DNA of 34,338 nt from Rhizobiaceae bacterium (GCA_023953775.1 JAMLJD010000046.1:1-34338); one strand, 5' to 3'; shown: positions 1 through 8,239, counted from the stretch's first letter. Translations and numbers: made by a program. The notes: generated by a model from the sequence alone, not told the origin.

Positions 1-654
1 ATCAAGGTGTCGATCTCCGATGATCCGCTGCCGGTCTTCGCCAGGGCGGACGGCGTGCTCGATTTCACCGCGCCCGCCGCGACGGTCGAGTTCGCCGGCT
101 ATGCGGCGCAGGCGCGGATCGTCCACGTCATCGGCACCACCGGATGCTCGGCAGACGACGACGCCAGGATCGAGGCGGCCGCGCGGCACGCGACGATCGT
201 CAAGTCAGGCAATATGAGCCTCGGCGTAAACCTTCTCTCCGTTCTGGTCAGGGAGGCGGCCAGGGCGCTCGGCCCGGAAGACTTTGACATTGAGGTCCTC
301 GAGATGCATCACCGCCACAAGGTGGATGCGCCGTCGGGCACGGCGCTGCTGCTCGGCCAGGCAGCCGCCGAAGGGCGCGGCGTTGACCTGGAGTCAGAAA
401 GCGTTCGGGTGCGCGACGGCCATACGGGCGTCAGGCCCAAGGGAGCGATCGGCTTCGCGACGTTGCGCGGCGGATCCGTCGTCGGAGACCATTCGGTCAT
501 CCTGGCGGGAACCGGCGAGCGTATCACGCTTTCGCACCATGCCGAGGATCGAACGATCTTTGCGCGTGGGGCCGTGAAGGCCGCGCTGTGGGCCAATGGC
601 CGCAAGCCCGGCCTCTATTCGATGCTGGATGTGCTGGGGCTTGGCGGCAAATGA
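1..654 (+). CDS. dapB: 4-hydroxy-tetrahydrodipicolinate reductase, 5' end cut by window
   Basis: DapB reduces 4-hydroxy-tetrahydrodipicolinate with NAD(P)H in the diaminopimelate/lysine pathway, in the cytoplasm. The reading frame is open from base 1, so the N-terminal Rossmann glycine motif lies outside the window. Visible family signatures are GTTGCS, the [11 protein letters not shown] stretch, the catalytic [13 protein letters not shown] segment (His and Lys of the active site) and RGGSVVGDH near the C-terminus. The gene ends by a 4-base ATGA overlap with the next gene, so translation of the two is probably coupled. DapB next to gpmA is a familiar core arrangement in Rhizobiales, which supports chromosomal DNA here. 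The family assignment is near certain; only the start is unknown. Confidence 0.96.
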   Translation: MKVSISDDPLPVFARADGVLDFTAPAATVEFAGYAAQARIVHVIGTTGCSADDDARIEAAARHATIVKSGNMSLGVNLLSVLVREAARALGPEDFDIEVLEMHHRHKVDAPSGTALLLGQAAAEGRGVDLESESVRVRDGHTGVRPKGAIGFATLRGGSVVGDHSVILAGTGERITLSHHAEDRTIFARGAVKAALWANGRKPGLYSMLDVLGLGGK

Positions 655-1091
655 GCGCCTGCTGGATCGGCGTTGCCGCTGGCATGCATGTGGAGATCGC
701 AATCAGGGACCGGTTTGCCATGTTCTCGCATGGCCGCCACGATGCGGTGAAGCGGGTCCGGCCCGGTGACTGGGTCGCGTATTATTCACCCCGCGAGGGC
801 ATGAAGGACGGCGCCGAGCTGCGCGCCTTCACCGCCATCGGCACGGTGCTCGACGGCGACCCCGCCGAGCGCGAGATGATGGCCGGCTTGACCGGCTGGT
901 ACCGCAACATGCGCTGGCTCGACGCGGAGCCGGCCGGCATCTACCCGCTGCTCGATCGCTTCTCCTTCGTCAAGGATCGCCAGCATTGGGGCATGTATTT
1001 CCGCAAGTCGCTGTTTCGCGTCGACGCCGCCGATTTCGCGCTGATCGCCGACGCGATGGGCGTTGGCGACGCCATTACACCCTCCGCATGA
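651..1091 (+). CDS. EVE-domain protein, UPF0310 family
   Basis: A 146-aa protein beginning [17 protein letters not shown]. The ATG at 651 overlaps the dapB stop (ATGA), which decides the start over an in-frame upstream start inside dapB. The whole protein is one EVE (PUA-like) fold, with the typical [12 protein letters not shown] segment in the first half and [12 protein letters not shown] near the C-terminus. EVE domains bind modified nucleobases in DNA or RNA in other systems; the substrate of the UPF0310 members is not established, so no function is claimed. It sits between dapB and gpmA in a co-directional group and is likely co-transcribed with them. Nothing in the sequence links it to a restriction or modification system in this window. 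Confidence 0.85.
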   Translation: MSACWIGVAAGMHVEIAIRDRFAMFSHGRHDAVKRVRPGDWVAYYSPREGMKDGAELRAFTAIGTVLDGDPAEREMMAGLTGWYRNMRWLDAEPAGIYPLLDRFSFVKDRQHWGMYFRKSLFRVDAADFALIADAMGVGDAITPSA

Positions 1092-1108
1092 AACCGGGAG
1101 CACGCTGA

Positions 1109-1729
1109 ATGTCGGGAACGCTGGTACTGGTCCGCCATGGCCAGAGCGAATGGAACCTCAAGAACCTCTTCACGGGCTGGAAGGATCCCGGCCTGACGGA
1201 GAAGGGGCATGAGGAGGCGAAACAGGCCGGACGGCTTTTGAAGGCGCGGGGCCTGAAGTTCGACATCGCGTTTACATCGGTGCTGTCGCGCGCCCAGGTG
1301 ACCAACGACCACATCCTGGCCGAGCTCGGTCAGACGGACCTGAAGACGGTCCGCGACCAGGCGCTCAACGAGCGCGACTACGGCGACCTTTCGGGTCTCA
1401 ACAAGGACGATGCCCGCGCCAAATGGGGCGAGGAGCAGGTCCATATCTGGCGCCGCTCCTACGATACCCCGCCGCCCGGCGGCGAAAGCCTGAAGGACAC
1501 CGGCGCGCGTGTCTGGCCCTATTTCCTGCATGTCATCCTGCCGCACGTGCTGCGTGGTGAAACCGTGCTGGTCGCCGCGCACGGCAATTCGTTGCGCGCG
1601 CTGGTGATGGCGCTCGACGGGCTGACCGGCGAGGAGATCGTCAAGATGGAGATCGGCACGGGCGTCCCCATCATTTACCAGCTCAATGCCGATTCGACGG
1701 TCGCCTCGAAGGAGGTGCTCGAAAGCTGA
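1109..1729 (+). CDS. gpmA: 2,3-bisphosphoglycerate-dependent phosphoglycerate mutase
   Basis: Interconverts 3- and 2-phosphoglycerate in glycolysis and gluconeogenesis through a phosphohistidine. The 206-aa protein opens with the family signature [10 protein letters not shown], placing the phospho-acceptor His at residue 10. The acid in LNERDYGDL (Glu88) and the second His in [10 protein letters not shown] (His158) complete the catalytic set. It is shorter than the roughly 250-aa E. coli enzyme, as is usual in alphaproteobacteria. The ATG follows a GGGAG ribosome-binding site about nine bases upstream. It lies 17 bp after the EVE gene and probably belongs to the same transcript as dapB. Confidence 0.95.
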   Translation: MSGTLVLVRHGQSEWNLKNLFTGWKDPGLTEKGHEEAKQAGRLLKARGLKFDIAFTSVLSRAQVTNDHILAELGQTDLKTVRDQALNERDYGDLSGLNKDDARAKWGEEQVHIWRRSYDTPPPGGESLKDTGARVWPYFLHVILPHVLRGETVLVAAHGNSLRALVMALDGLTGEEIVKMEIGTGVPIIYQLNADSTVASKEVLES

Positions 1730-1806
1730 CGGCTACCGTTGGTGGCGGCGAGCCGCCGTTTCCATCGATGCGGCGCAATTCCACGGCGAGCTGCTCGGAA
1801 TTGGCG

Positions 1807-1835
1807 TTGACACGCAGCCGCTCGCCGCTTACATC
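1807..1835 (+). promoter_or_regulatory. Putative promoter of tRNA-Leu
   Basis: A perfect -35 hexamer TTGACA lies at 1807-1812. A weak -10 (TTACAT at 1829-1834, 16-bp spacer, or TACATC at 1830-1835, 17-bp spacer) follows. Start of transcription would fall a few bases before the mature tRNA 5' end at 1849. The -35 match is seen; the -10 is poor, so this remains a prediction. Confidence 0.5.
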
Positions 1836-1848
1836 GGCGGCGCACCTA

Positions 1849-1933
1849 GCCCAGGTGGCGGAATTGGTAGACGCGCACGGTTCAGGTCCGTGTGCCGCGA
1901 GGCGTGGAGGTTCGAGTCCTCTCCTGGGCACCA
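1849..1933 (+). tRNA. tRNA-Leu(CAG)
   Basis: An 85-nt class II tRNA with the acceptor stem GCCCAGG/CCTGGGC and encoded ACCA 3' end. The D-loop carries TTGGTAGA, and the anticodon stem is CACGG/CCGTG around the loop TTCAGGT, giving anticodon CAG at 1883-1885 (reads codon CUG). A long variable arm typical of tRNA-Leu and a T-arm with TTCGAGT follow. CUG is a heavily used Leu codon in this GC-rich genome. tRNA-Leu genes are frequent integration sites, and the DNA downstream looks accessory. Confidence 0.96.
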
Positions 1934-2464
1934 AAAACAGGTTGACCAGCCTGTTTCATCACCCAAAATCTTGAATGACGATATGCGTTCGGGCACGTCC
2001 TCGTTTCGAGGCCGCACCGAATGCGGCCGCGGTGGTTTGCCGATGCGCCGTCCGGTTCGGATGGTGCTTGTGTACTGTCCCCTGAAATTCGCGAGAATTG
2101 CAATGACCGGCTCCGGCCGGTCCTCGCACATCATCGTTCTGGCCGCGATCGGAGCGGTTGATCTGCGTCGTCAATCCGCGTGTCGGCGAGTGTAGTTTTT
2201 TCGGCGCTTCGTGCACGGCTCATCTTGCGGTCGCCGACAAACATGGACCCATGCCGAGGAGGCGCGGTCCACCGGTCTCGACACGCATTTCAACGCGGCC
2301 GACTGGAACAGCCGGTCCGCACTGTCGGACCAAAAATCCGCATCGGCGAGTCCAAGCTTTGCGCCATTTCCTCAAAAATGAGGATGCCGTCCTCTTCAAA
2401 TGCCGGAAATGAAACCAGCATCGCACATGCACGCATCCGGCTTTTGAAAAGAGTGAAAATAGTC

Positions 2465-2478
2465 TCTCGGGACCGAGA
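2465..2478. promoter_or_regulatory. Perfect 14-bp palindrome, candidate operator
   Basis: TCTCGG-GA-CCGAGA, a perfect 6-bp inverted repeat with a 2-bp centre, about 160 bp before the ABC transporter start. No regulator is adjacent. It could bind a dimeric transcription factor; the match to any known factor is not claimed. Confidence 0.35.
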
Positions 2479-2544
2479 TATACTTCAAAGAGTATCGATC
2501 GGAAGCATCCTGTACCAGAAATTGATCGTGTAGGTCTTGCTTCC

Positions 2545-2569
2545 TTTCGTTCAGAAAGAGCGAACGAAA
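2545..2569. promoter_or_regulatory. 8-bp inverted repeat, candidate operator of the ABC operon
   Basis: TTTCGTTC at 2545-2552 and its exact reverse complement GAACGAAA at 2562-2569, separated by 9 bp, lie 67 bp before the TTG start of the ATPase gene. The position fits an operator overlapping or flanking the promoter. Which protein binds is unknown; the LysR gene at 6923 is one candidate but this is not shown. Confidence 0.45.
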
Positions 2570-2636
2570 ATGACACGTTGGTCAAGCCTGCGCTTTGTCT
2601 GCGCGTACGGAAATTTTCTGGCTTGGGAGGAGTTAA

Positions 2637-3509
2637 TTGGCACCCGATCTGGCACTGGTCGAACCGTCTGAAAGCAAGATTGAAAGCTATATTTCGAAGC
2701 GGCCGCGCGCCAAATGCGTCGTTGGGTTCGAGCACTTAAAGATAACGTTCCAGGATCAGAACGGCGGCGCCTACACCGCCGTCAGTTCCGCGAATCTGTC
2801 GATCCACGAGGGAGAGTTCGTTGCGGTCGTCGGCCCGACCGGCTGCGGCAAGTCCACCCTCCTCAACGTCGCGGCGGGCCTTCTCACGCCGAGCGCCGGC
2901 ACCTGCCTCATCGATGGCTCGCCCCTGACGGGGCTGAATGCCGATGCGGGCTACCTGTTTCAGGCGGATGCGCTGATGCCGTGGAAGACCGCGCTCGAAA
3001 ATGTCGCCATCGCGCTCGATGTCCGCGGTGTCGCACGCAAGGAGGCGCGTATGCGGGCGCGTGAATGGCTGGCACGGGTTGGCCTGCGCGCCTTCATCGA
3101 CCGCTATCCGCACCAGCTTTCTGGGGGGCAACGCAAACGCGTCGCTCTCGCGCAGACCCTCATCCACGATCCCAAGCTGCTGTTGATGGACGAACCCTTC
3201 GGCCCGCTCGACGAGCAGACGCGCCAGATCATGGGCGAACTGCTGCTGCGGCTGTGGTCGGAGGATCGCAAGGCCGTGATCTTCGTCACCCATGATCTCG
3301 AAGAGGCGATATCGCTTTCCGACAGGGTAGTCATCATGTCCGCCGGCCCTGGGTCCTCGATCATCGGCGATCACCGTGTCGACCTCGACCGCCCGCGCAT
3401 TCCGTCCGAGATCCGGCACACGACCGAATTCGCGGACATCTATCGCGAGGTTTGGGGGCAGCTCAAATCCGAGGTGATGAAGGCCTACAGCCACGAGGAC
3501 ATGCTATGA
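2637..3509 (+). CDS. ABC transporter ATPase, nitrate/sulfonate/taurine class
   Basis: The ATP-hydrolysing subunit of an importer (SsuB/TauB-like, COG1116 class). The 290-aa protein shows Walker A GPTGCGKST at residues 66-74, the signature LSGGQ at 161-165, Walker B LLLMDEP from 181 and the switch His at 219. A tail of about 30 residues precedes the ABC domain. The start is TTG at 2637, chosen because GGGAGGAG sits six bases upstream; this rare start may limit expression. It overlaps the permease by ATGA. Substrate cannot be told from the ATPase; the family also imports thiamine precursors, riboflavin and aromatic compounds. The operon control region probably lies in the palindrome-rich DNA upstream. 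Confidence 0.92.
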   Translation: MAPDLALVEPSESKIESYISKRPRAKCVVGFEHLKITFQDQNGGAYTAVSSANLSIHEGEFVAVVGPTGCGKSTLLNVAAGLLTPSAGTCLIDGSPLTGLNADAGYLFQADALMPWKTALENVAIALDVRGVARKEARMRAREWLARVGLRAFIDRYPHQLSGGQRKRVALAQTLIHDPKLLLMDEPFGPLDEQTRQIMGELLLRLWSEDRKAVIFVTHDLEEAISLSDRVVIMSAGPGSSIIGDHRVDLDRPRIPSEIRHTTEFADIYREVWGQLKSEVMKAYSHEDML

Positions 3510-4312
3510 GCCGCATGACGATTACCGGCCTCCAGGTGCTGGTCGCCATCGCCCTGTACGTATTCTGGCATTTCGGAACGACGATCCCGGTATGGCAGGA
3601 CGGGTCGACGCTCATAGACCCGTTCTTCTTCTCCACGCCGGTAAGCGTCATCGAGCGCACCATCGACGACTTTGTCTCCGGGTCCGTCTGGAAGCACCTC
3701 TACATAACACTTCTGGAGACCGTGCTCGCCTTCGTCATCGGGTCGTTCGGCGGCGTGGTGATCGGCTTCTGGTTCGCGCGGCAGGACATTATCTCCGACG
3801 TCTTCGGTCCGTACCTGAAGGCGGTGAATTCGATGCCGCGCGTCGTCCTCGCGCCGATTTTCGCGCTCTGGTTCGGGCTCGGCATCTGGTCGAAGGTGGC
3901 GCTCGGCTTCACGCTGGTCTTCTTCGTGGTCTTCTTCAACGTCTACCAGGGCGTCAAGGAAGTCAGCCCGACAGTGCTCGCCAATGCGCGCATTCTCGGT
4001 ATGAACGATCGCCAGTTGCTGCGCCACGTCTATCTGCCGTCCGCCCTGTCATGGGTGTTTTCCAGCCTGCACACCTCGGTCGGCTTTGCGCTCGTCGGTG
4101 CTGTCGTGGGCGAATATCTCGGCTCGTCCGCCGGGCTCGGCTACCGCATTTCCCAGGCCGAGGGCGTGTTCGACGTGACCGGGGTCTTTTCCGGCATGCT
4201 GATCCTCATGGTCTTCGTGGTGCTCATAGATTTTGCGGTGTCGCTGATCGAGGAACGGCTGATCGCCTGGAAGCCGCCGGTGAACACCAAGACGGCATCC
4301 GCACAGGCCTGA
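3506..4312 (+). CDS. ABC transporter permease, SsuC/TauC-like
   Basis: The inner-membrane channel subunit of the same importer. The 268-aa protein begins MSRMTITGLQVLVAIALY at the ATG that overlaps the ATPase stop. It has about six hydrophobic segments. The cytoplasmic EAA-type loop is visible as ANARILGMNDRQLLRHVYLP, which docks on the ATPase, placing it in the BPD_transp_1 family. A C-terminal amphipathic tail ends in the cytoplasm. It is followed after 33 bp by the binding-protein gene, so the three form one operon. Confidence 0.9.
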   Translation: MSRMTITGLQVLVAIALYVFWHFGTTIPVWQDGSTLIDPFFFSTPVSVIERTIDDFVSGSVWKHLYITLLETVLAFVIGSFGGVVIGFWFARQDIISDVFGPYLKAVNSMPRVVLAPIFALWFGLGIWSKVALGFTLVFFVVFFNVYQGVKEVSPTVLANARILGMNDRQLLRHVYLPSALSWVFSSLHTSVGFALVGAVVGEYLGSSAGLGYRISQAEGVFDVTGVFSGMLILMVFVVLIDFAVSLIEERLIAWKPPVNTKTASAQA

Positions 4313-4345
4313 ACCGAATTTCAACGTCTCAAGGAGGAGAAACAG

Positions 4346-5371
4346 ATGAACGTTGCAACGAAATGGATTGCCAGCCTGGCAATTGCTGCAAGCGTCGCGG
4401 TGGGCGGCGCCTTCGCCCAGAATCTCGAAAAGACCGACGTGGAACTGGGAGTGGGCGGCGCGTCGCTGCTCTATTATCTCCCGCTGACGATCGCCGTTCA
4501 GAAGGGCTACTTCGCGGAGGAGGGCCTGAATGTGAAGGTGAACGATTTCAAGGGCGGTTCGAAGAGCCTCCAGGCGCTCGTCGGTGGCTCCGTCGACGTG
4601 GTCGCCGGAGCCTATGAGCACACGATCCGCATGCAGGTGAAGAAGCAGCCGATCGTCGCGGTCGTCGAGATGGGCCGTCTTCCGGGCATTGTGGTGGCCG
4701 TGAAGTCCGACCTCAAGGACAAGGTCAAGACCGCCGCCGACCTGAAAGGCCTGAAGATCGGCGTCACGGCACCGGGTTCGGGCACCCACAACTTCCTCAA
4801 CTTCGTTCTCGGCAAGTCGGGCGTGAAGCCGGACGAGGTTACCATCCTCGGCGTCGGGGGTGGCCTGACGGCGGTTTCTGCGATCACCCAGGGCGAGGCG
4901 GATGCCATCACAAATCTCGATCCGGCGATTGCTCAGCTCGTCGCCGGCGGCGATGTCTTCGTTCTGGCCGACAGCCGTACCGAGGAAGGCACGCGGGAAA
5001 TCTTCGGAACCGACAATCTGCCCGCGGCTGTCCTCTATCTGAAGGAAGGCTTCGTCAAGGAGAACCCGAACACCACGCAGGCGCTCGTCAACGCGATTTA
5101 CAAGTCGTTGCAGTGGCTCAAGACGGCAACGCCCGAGGATGTCGCCGCGACCGTTCCGGAGGAGTATTTTCTCGGCAACAAGGAACTCTATCTGACCGCC
5201 GTCAAAAGCTCGCTGCCGACCTATTCGGTCAACGGCATGGTCACCCCCGAGGGGGAGAAAGCCGCCCTCGGCCTGATGTCGTTCGACGACGACATTGCCA
5301 ACGCGGACATTGATCTTTCCAAGACCTTCGACGGTTCGTTCGTCGAAAAATCGGCGGCCGCGATCAACTGA
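4346..5371 (+). CDS. Periplasmic substrate-binding protein, SsuA/NMT1-like
   Basis: The 341-aa protein starts with a Sec signal peptide (Lys at residue 6, hydrophobic core to about 20, AFA-Q cleavage near residue 24). It continues as a two-lobed NMT1/THI5-type binding protein: PLTIAVQKGYFAEEGLNV, a GSKSLQALVGGSVDVVAG motif, then LKGLKIGV at the start of the second lobe. A strong AAGGAGGAG ribosome-binding site precedes the ATG, in contrast to the TTG-started ATPase, which fits the excess of binding protein such systems need. Ligand is unknown; the next gene, a CoA-transferase, hints at a carboxylic acid, but that is inference only. Confidence 0.9.
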   Translation: MNVATKWIASLAIAASVAVGGAFAQNLEKTDVELGVGGASLLYYLPLTIAVQKGYFAEEGLNVKVNDFKGGSKSLQALVGGSVDVVAGAYEHTIRMQVKKQPIVAVVEMGRLPGIVVAVKSDLKDKVKTAADLKGLKIGVTAPGSGTHNFLNFVLGKSGVKPDEVTILGVGGGLTAVSAITQGEADAITNLDPAIAQLVAGGDVFVLADSRTEEGTREIFGTDNLPAAVLYLKEGFVKENPNTTQALVNAIYKSLQWLKTATPEDVAATVPEEYFLGNKELYLTAVKSSLPTYSVNGMVTPEGEKAALGLMSFDDDIANADIDLSKTFDGSFVEKSAAAIN

Positions 5372-5419
5372 ACACGGAAGTCGAGGATGCGGTTCGGGCG
5401 AGATGGCAGAGGTTTCGGA

Positions 5420-5435
5420 CGGGCGTCTCCGCCCG
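5420..5435 (+). other. Short GC hairpin after the ABC operon
   Basis: A 6-bp stem with a TCTC loop (CGGGCG / CGCCCG) lies 49 bp after the binding-protein stop in the 203-bp gap before the CoA-transferase gene. There is no T-run, so it is at best a weak transcript-processing or attenuation element. Nothing else is evident in this gap. Confidence 0.25.
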
Positions 5436-5574
5436 ATCGCCCGACCTTGCCTCGCTGCCGGCCCGGACCGCATTCCGCCTGTCCGGCGACACCGGATGGC
5501 TTCGCGCACCAGAAGCCGGACCTCGGTGACGCCATCGCGCCTCGGCGCATCCCGCAGCATTCTGGAGAGCATTT

Positions 5575-6795
5575 GTGAAAAGCCGTACTGGCCCGCTGTC
5601 GGGGCTTCGTATTCTTGAAATCGGGCACTATGTCGCTGCTCCCTTCGCCGGCCGTATCCTTGCCGACTTGGGAGCTGAGGTGGTCAAGGTCGAGCACCCC
5701 GGTGTTGGAGACCCGGCGCGGTACTGGGGCGCTCTGTGGGAGAACCGCTCGATCTGGTGGTCCGTTCATGCGCGCAACAAGCGGTCGATGACGCTTGACC
5801 TCAAGAAGCCGGAGGGCAGGGACCTGCTCCTCAAGCTGGCCGAAAAATCCGACGCCGTGCTGGAGAACTTCCGTCCCGGCCAGCTCGAGCGATGGGGCCT
5901 CGGCCCCGAAGAGTTGGCGCGCGCCAACCCCGATTGTATCACTGTACGCATATCGGGCTACGGACAGAATGGACCTTACCGGAACAAGCCGGCGTTCGGT
6001 TTGATAGGCGAGGCGATGGGTGGCATCCGGTATCTCACAGGATATCCCAACGCCGCCGCCGACATGCCGCCCATACGCACGGGTGTCAGTCTTGGCGACA
6101 GCCTTGCCGGGCTCTACGGCGTGATCGGGGTACTCGCCGGTCTCTATTCGCGCGGCAAGCGGGCGAACCGGTCGGCGCAGGTCGTCGACGTTGCTCTCTA
6201 CGAATCGGTCTTCAGCCTGATGGAAGGTTCGCTGCCTGAATACGGTCTGCTCGGAAAAGTCCGCCAGCCGTCCGGCTCTGCGCTTCCCACCGCTGCCCCC
6301 TCGAACAGCTATCTGACATCCGATCGCTTCTGGATCTGCATCGCAGCCAACTCCGATCCAATCCTGGCGCGGCTGGCCATGCTGATCGGGCGGCCCGACA
6401 TCCCGGCCGATCCCCGTTTCGTTACCAACGACGCGCGGGTGGCCAATGCTGCCGCGCTCGACGCAATCATTGCCGAGTGGGTCGGCGGCAGGACCGTTCG
6501 CGAGGTCGAGGATCAGCTTGAGGGGGCCGACGTTCCATGTTGCCGGATCTACTCGATTGCCGATTGCGCTGCGGACCCTCATTTTATCGACCGGGGAATG
6601 GTCCAGACGGTGGACGACCCGTCTCTCGGTGGGAAGGTCCTGCATCCAGGTATCGTCCCGCGTTTCGAGGGCCAGGACACCTGCGACATTCAGCCAGGGC
6701 CCGCTCTCGGAGCCGACACCGATGCGATCCTCCGAAAACTGGTTGGCTTGAGCGAGGCGGAAATCTCCAGGCTGCGCGGCATGGAGGTCGTATGA
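5575..6795 (+). CDS. Class III CoA-transferase, CaiB/BaiF family
   Basis: Moves CoA between carboxylic acids through an aspartyl-CoA anhydride. The 406-aa length is typical. Visible features are the N-terminal LRILEIGHYVAAPFAGRILADLGAEVVKVE signature region, the NKRSMTLDLKKPEGRDLL segment and LGDSLAG at 173-179, where Asp175 matches the catalytic aspartate position of the formyl-CoA transferase group. The GTG start at 5575 follows GGAGAG. The gene follows the ABC importer on the same strand, suggesting that the imported compound or its product is activated to a CoA thioester. The exact acid is not predictable from sequence. Its stop overlaps a 43-codon ORF by ATGA. Confidence 0.9.
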   Translation: MKSRTGPLSGLRILEIGHYVAAPFAGRILADLGAEVVKVEHPGVGDPARYWGALWENRSIWWSVHARNKRSMTLDLKKPEGRDLLLKLAEKSDAVLENFRPGQLERWGLGPEELARANPDCITVRISGYGQNGPYRNKPAFGLIGEAMGGIRYLTGYPNAAADMPPIRTGVSLGDSLAGLYGVIGVLAGLYSRGKRANRSAQVVDVALYESVFSLMEGSLPEYGLLGKVRQPSGSALPTAAPSNSYLTSDRFWICIAANSDPILARLAMLIGRPDIPADPRFVTNDARVANAAALDAIIAEWVGGRTVREVEDQLEGADVPCCRIYSIADCAADPHFIDRGMVQTVDDPSLGGKVLHPGIVPRFEGQDTCDIQPGPALGADTDAILRKLVGLSEAEISRLRGMEVV

Positions 6796-6923
6796 AGGGG
6801 TTCGAGCCGGCGGTCGTCGAACGGATGGCGGGCCGGTCGATATCGGGGGTTGATGGCGAACGGCCCGAGGACATTGTGTCGTGCGCGAACGGATTGGAAA
6901 TCCTCTGTTTGAGGGACGTCTGA
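6792..6923 (+). CDS. 43-aa ORF bridging CoA-transferase and LysR
   Basis: ATG overlaps the CoA-transferase stop (ATGA) and the stop overlaps the LysR start (TGATG). The peptide MKGFEPAVVERMAGRSIS... has no membrane segment or known motif. It may be a translated linker that couples LysR synthesis to the upstream gene, a true small protein or chance. Its exact fit between two genes is the only support. Confidence 0.3.
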   Translation: MKGFEPAVVERMAGRSISGVDGERPEDIVSCANGLEILCLRDV

Positions 6924-7858
6924 TGGAAAAGAACTATCTCCTGGGAAACATACCGTCTCTGAAATCGTTGCGGGCGTTTGTCCTGACCGCCAAGTACGAA
7001 TCGGTTAAGGACGCCGCGAGCGAACTCAACGTCACTGCGCCTGCCGTCACCCATCAGATCGCGTCGCTTGAACGCCAGATTGACGTCCAGCTCTTCATCC
7101 GCAACTGCAACAGTATCAAGCTTACCGAGGACGGCCGGGCGCTCTATGACAGCATCCACGAAGCGTTCGGCCAGATCGTCGACGGCCTGAACGGAAGCCT
7201 TCGCCAGAAGGAAGCAGTGCTGCGGATCTCAGCCCAGCCGAGTTTCGCCCAGCTCTGGATCACCCGGCATATCGGTGGGTTCCACGAGAAACATCCGAAC
7301 ATCAAGCTGGAGCTGTCGACCGGCATAGATCCGGGCGACTTCGGGGCCAGCCCAGCCGATCTGGCGATCCTCCTGTCGCGCGGGCCCATCCCCTACCGCA
7401 AATGCTGGAAGGTCTCGGATGAGTTTCTCGTTCCGGTCTGTTCTCCGGGCTATATGTCGAAGCTGCGAACGCCGGTCACGCCGACCGGCATTAGCAACGA
7501 GCGCCTGATCGGCATCCGCCGGCGTCCAAACGACTGGACGCATTGGTTTGTGCATCAAGGATTGGCGACCGGCCGGATGCCCGAGATATCGCTCATATTC
7601 GAAAGCTCGGCACTCGGCATCGATGCGGCGCTGCATGGGCTCGGCATCGCCATGGGTCGGACATCGATCGTCAGCGACTTCCTGCGGGAGGGCGCGCTGG
7701 TGGCGCCGTTCGGCTCTCTACGCATGCCCCTCGACGAGGCAAACTATCTGGTTTCGCCCGAGGCGAGCGCGGACCGGAGGGAAATAACGGCATTCCGTCA
7801 CTGGTTCGCCGATGCGGTAAGGGCCTCGCAGGGCCAGATGCACATGGCTGCCCAATGA
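6923..7858 (+). CDS. LysR-family transcriptional regulator, GcvA-like
   Basis: A 311-aa LysR regulator. The N-terminal winged helix-turn-helix covers about residues 12-70 (LKSLRAFVLTAKYESVKDAA, then VTAPAVTHQIASLERQIDVQLF). The substrate-binding domain of the GcvA type begins near residue 100. The ATG at 6923 is preferred over an upstream in-frame ATG at 6881 because it follows GAGGGA and overlaps the small upstream ORF stop. Such regulators usually act on a promoter next to their own gene with a small-molecule co-inducer. Here it lies inside the co-directional group, so likely targets are the ABC/CoA-transferase operon or the minus-strand hyuA-leuD pair. No T-N11-A operator was confirmed. 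Confidence 0.92.
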   Translation: MEKNYLLGNIPSLKSLRAFVLTAKYESVKDAASELNVTAPAVTHQIASLERQIDVQLFIRNCNSIKLTEDGRALYDSIHEAFGQIVDGLNGSLRQKEAVLRISAQPSFAQLWITRHIGGFHEKHPNIKLELSTGIDPGDFGASPADLAILLSRGPIPYRKCWKVSDEFLVPVCSPGYMSKLRTPVTPTGISNERLIGIRRRPNDWTHWFVHQGLATGRMPEISLIFESSALGIDAALHGLGIAMGRTSIVSDFLREGALVAPFGSLRMPLDEANYLVSPEASADRREITAFRHWFADAVRASQGQMHMAAQ

Positions 7859-7953
7859 ATGTTGCTCCGCAAGCCCGGCTCCAGGTTTACTATCCATCGC
7901 GCGGCTTCGGACTACCGGTCCGGCCGGGGGTGGTCCTGGAGCGCGTGTTATGA
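7855..7953 (+). CDS. 32-aa ORF bridging LysR and ACT-like gene
   Basis: The ATG overlaps the LysR stop (ATGA) and its own stop overlaps the next ATG (ATGA). The basic peptide MNVAPQARLQVYYPSRGFGL... has no known motif. Two consecutive 4-base overlaps are the only support for translation; it may serve re-initiation rather than make a functional peptide. Confidence 0.35.
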   Translation: MNVAPQARLQVYYPSRGFGLPVRPGVVLERVL

Positions 7954-8207
7954 CGCACACCCGATTGCCCGGCGCGGATTTCACGCTCACCTGCCGGACG
8001 CTCGATCCATATGACGCGTCAATCCGGCTGCTCAATGATGCGCAGAGAATGGGCGCTGAACTGGTGCGGCTGGACTTCGCGGCCGTCGAGGGCGTGCTCA
8101 ATCTGACGATCCGCGTTGCCGGCGAGGTCGATCGGAGCCAGCTCGCACATCGGCTCGGGCGGCATATCGCCGTCGAAGCGGTCACGCCCGCGAATCTGCC
8201 ACGCTAG
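7950..8207 (+). CDS. ACT-like small protein, acetolactate synthase small-subunit type
   Basis: An 85-aa protein whose central 60 residues (FTLTCRTLDPYDASIRLLNDAQRMG..., then LNLTIRVAGEVDRSQLAHRL) read as a beta-alpha-beta-beta-alpha-beta ACT fold resembling IlvM-type regulatory subunits. ACT domains bind amino acids and control enzymes. No acetolactate synthase catalytic subunit is in the window, so a partner would have to be elsewhere or be another enzyme of this locus. It starts by ATGA overlap with the 32-aa ORF. It is convergent with leuD, an enzyme of leucine synthesis, which makes a branched-chain amino acid link attractive. Family assignment is by eye. Confidence 0.55.
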   Translation: MTHTRLPGADFTLTCRTLDPYDASIRLLNDAQRMGAELVRLDFAAVEGVLNLTIRVAGEVDRSQLAHRLGRHIAVEAVTPANLPR

Positions 8208-8239
8208 TAACCTTTGCGAATGCCAAGCCGGATGCCCAA

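Larger units (their letters stand above)
1934..2636 (+). other. 703-bp gene-free region with palindromes
   Basis: Between tRNA-Leu and the ABC operon I find no ORF with recognisable family features on either strand. A 6-bp stem (2010-2015 with 2023-2028, 7-nt loop) lies downstream of the tRNA and lacks a T-run. The last 250 bases are less GC-rich than the flanks and hold three dyads: 2465-2478, 2480-2495 (ATACT/AGTAT, 6-bp spacer) and 2545-2569. This part is probably the control region of the operon starting at 2637; the earlier part may be a degraded gene or an island junction. Confidence 0.5.

Noticed and set aside
2220..2735. Minus-strand frame of 171 codons in the gene-free stretch
   Set aside because: Unusual residue mix, overlaps the ABC ATPase start and its promoter region, no family features.
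4049..5572. Long minus-strand open frame (507 codons) opposite the permease and binding protein
   Set aside because: It mirrors clear plus-strand genes with signal peptide and family motifs, has Arg/Asp/His-rich low-complexity composition typical of GC-rich antisense frames and no known domain.
5221..6645. Minus-strand open frame of 474 codons opposite the CoA-transferase
   Set aside because: Antisense shadow of a well-supported gene; no motif and no ribosome-binding site.
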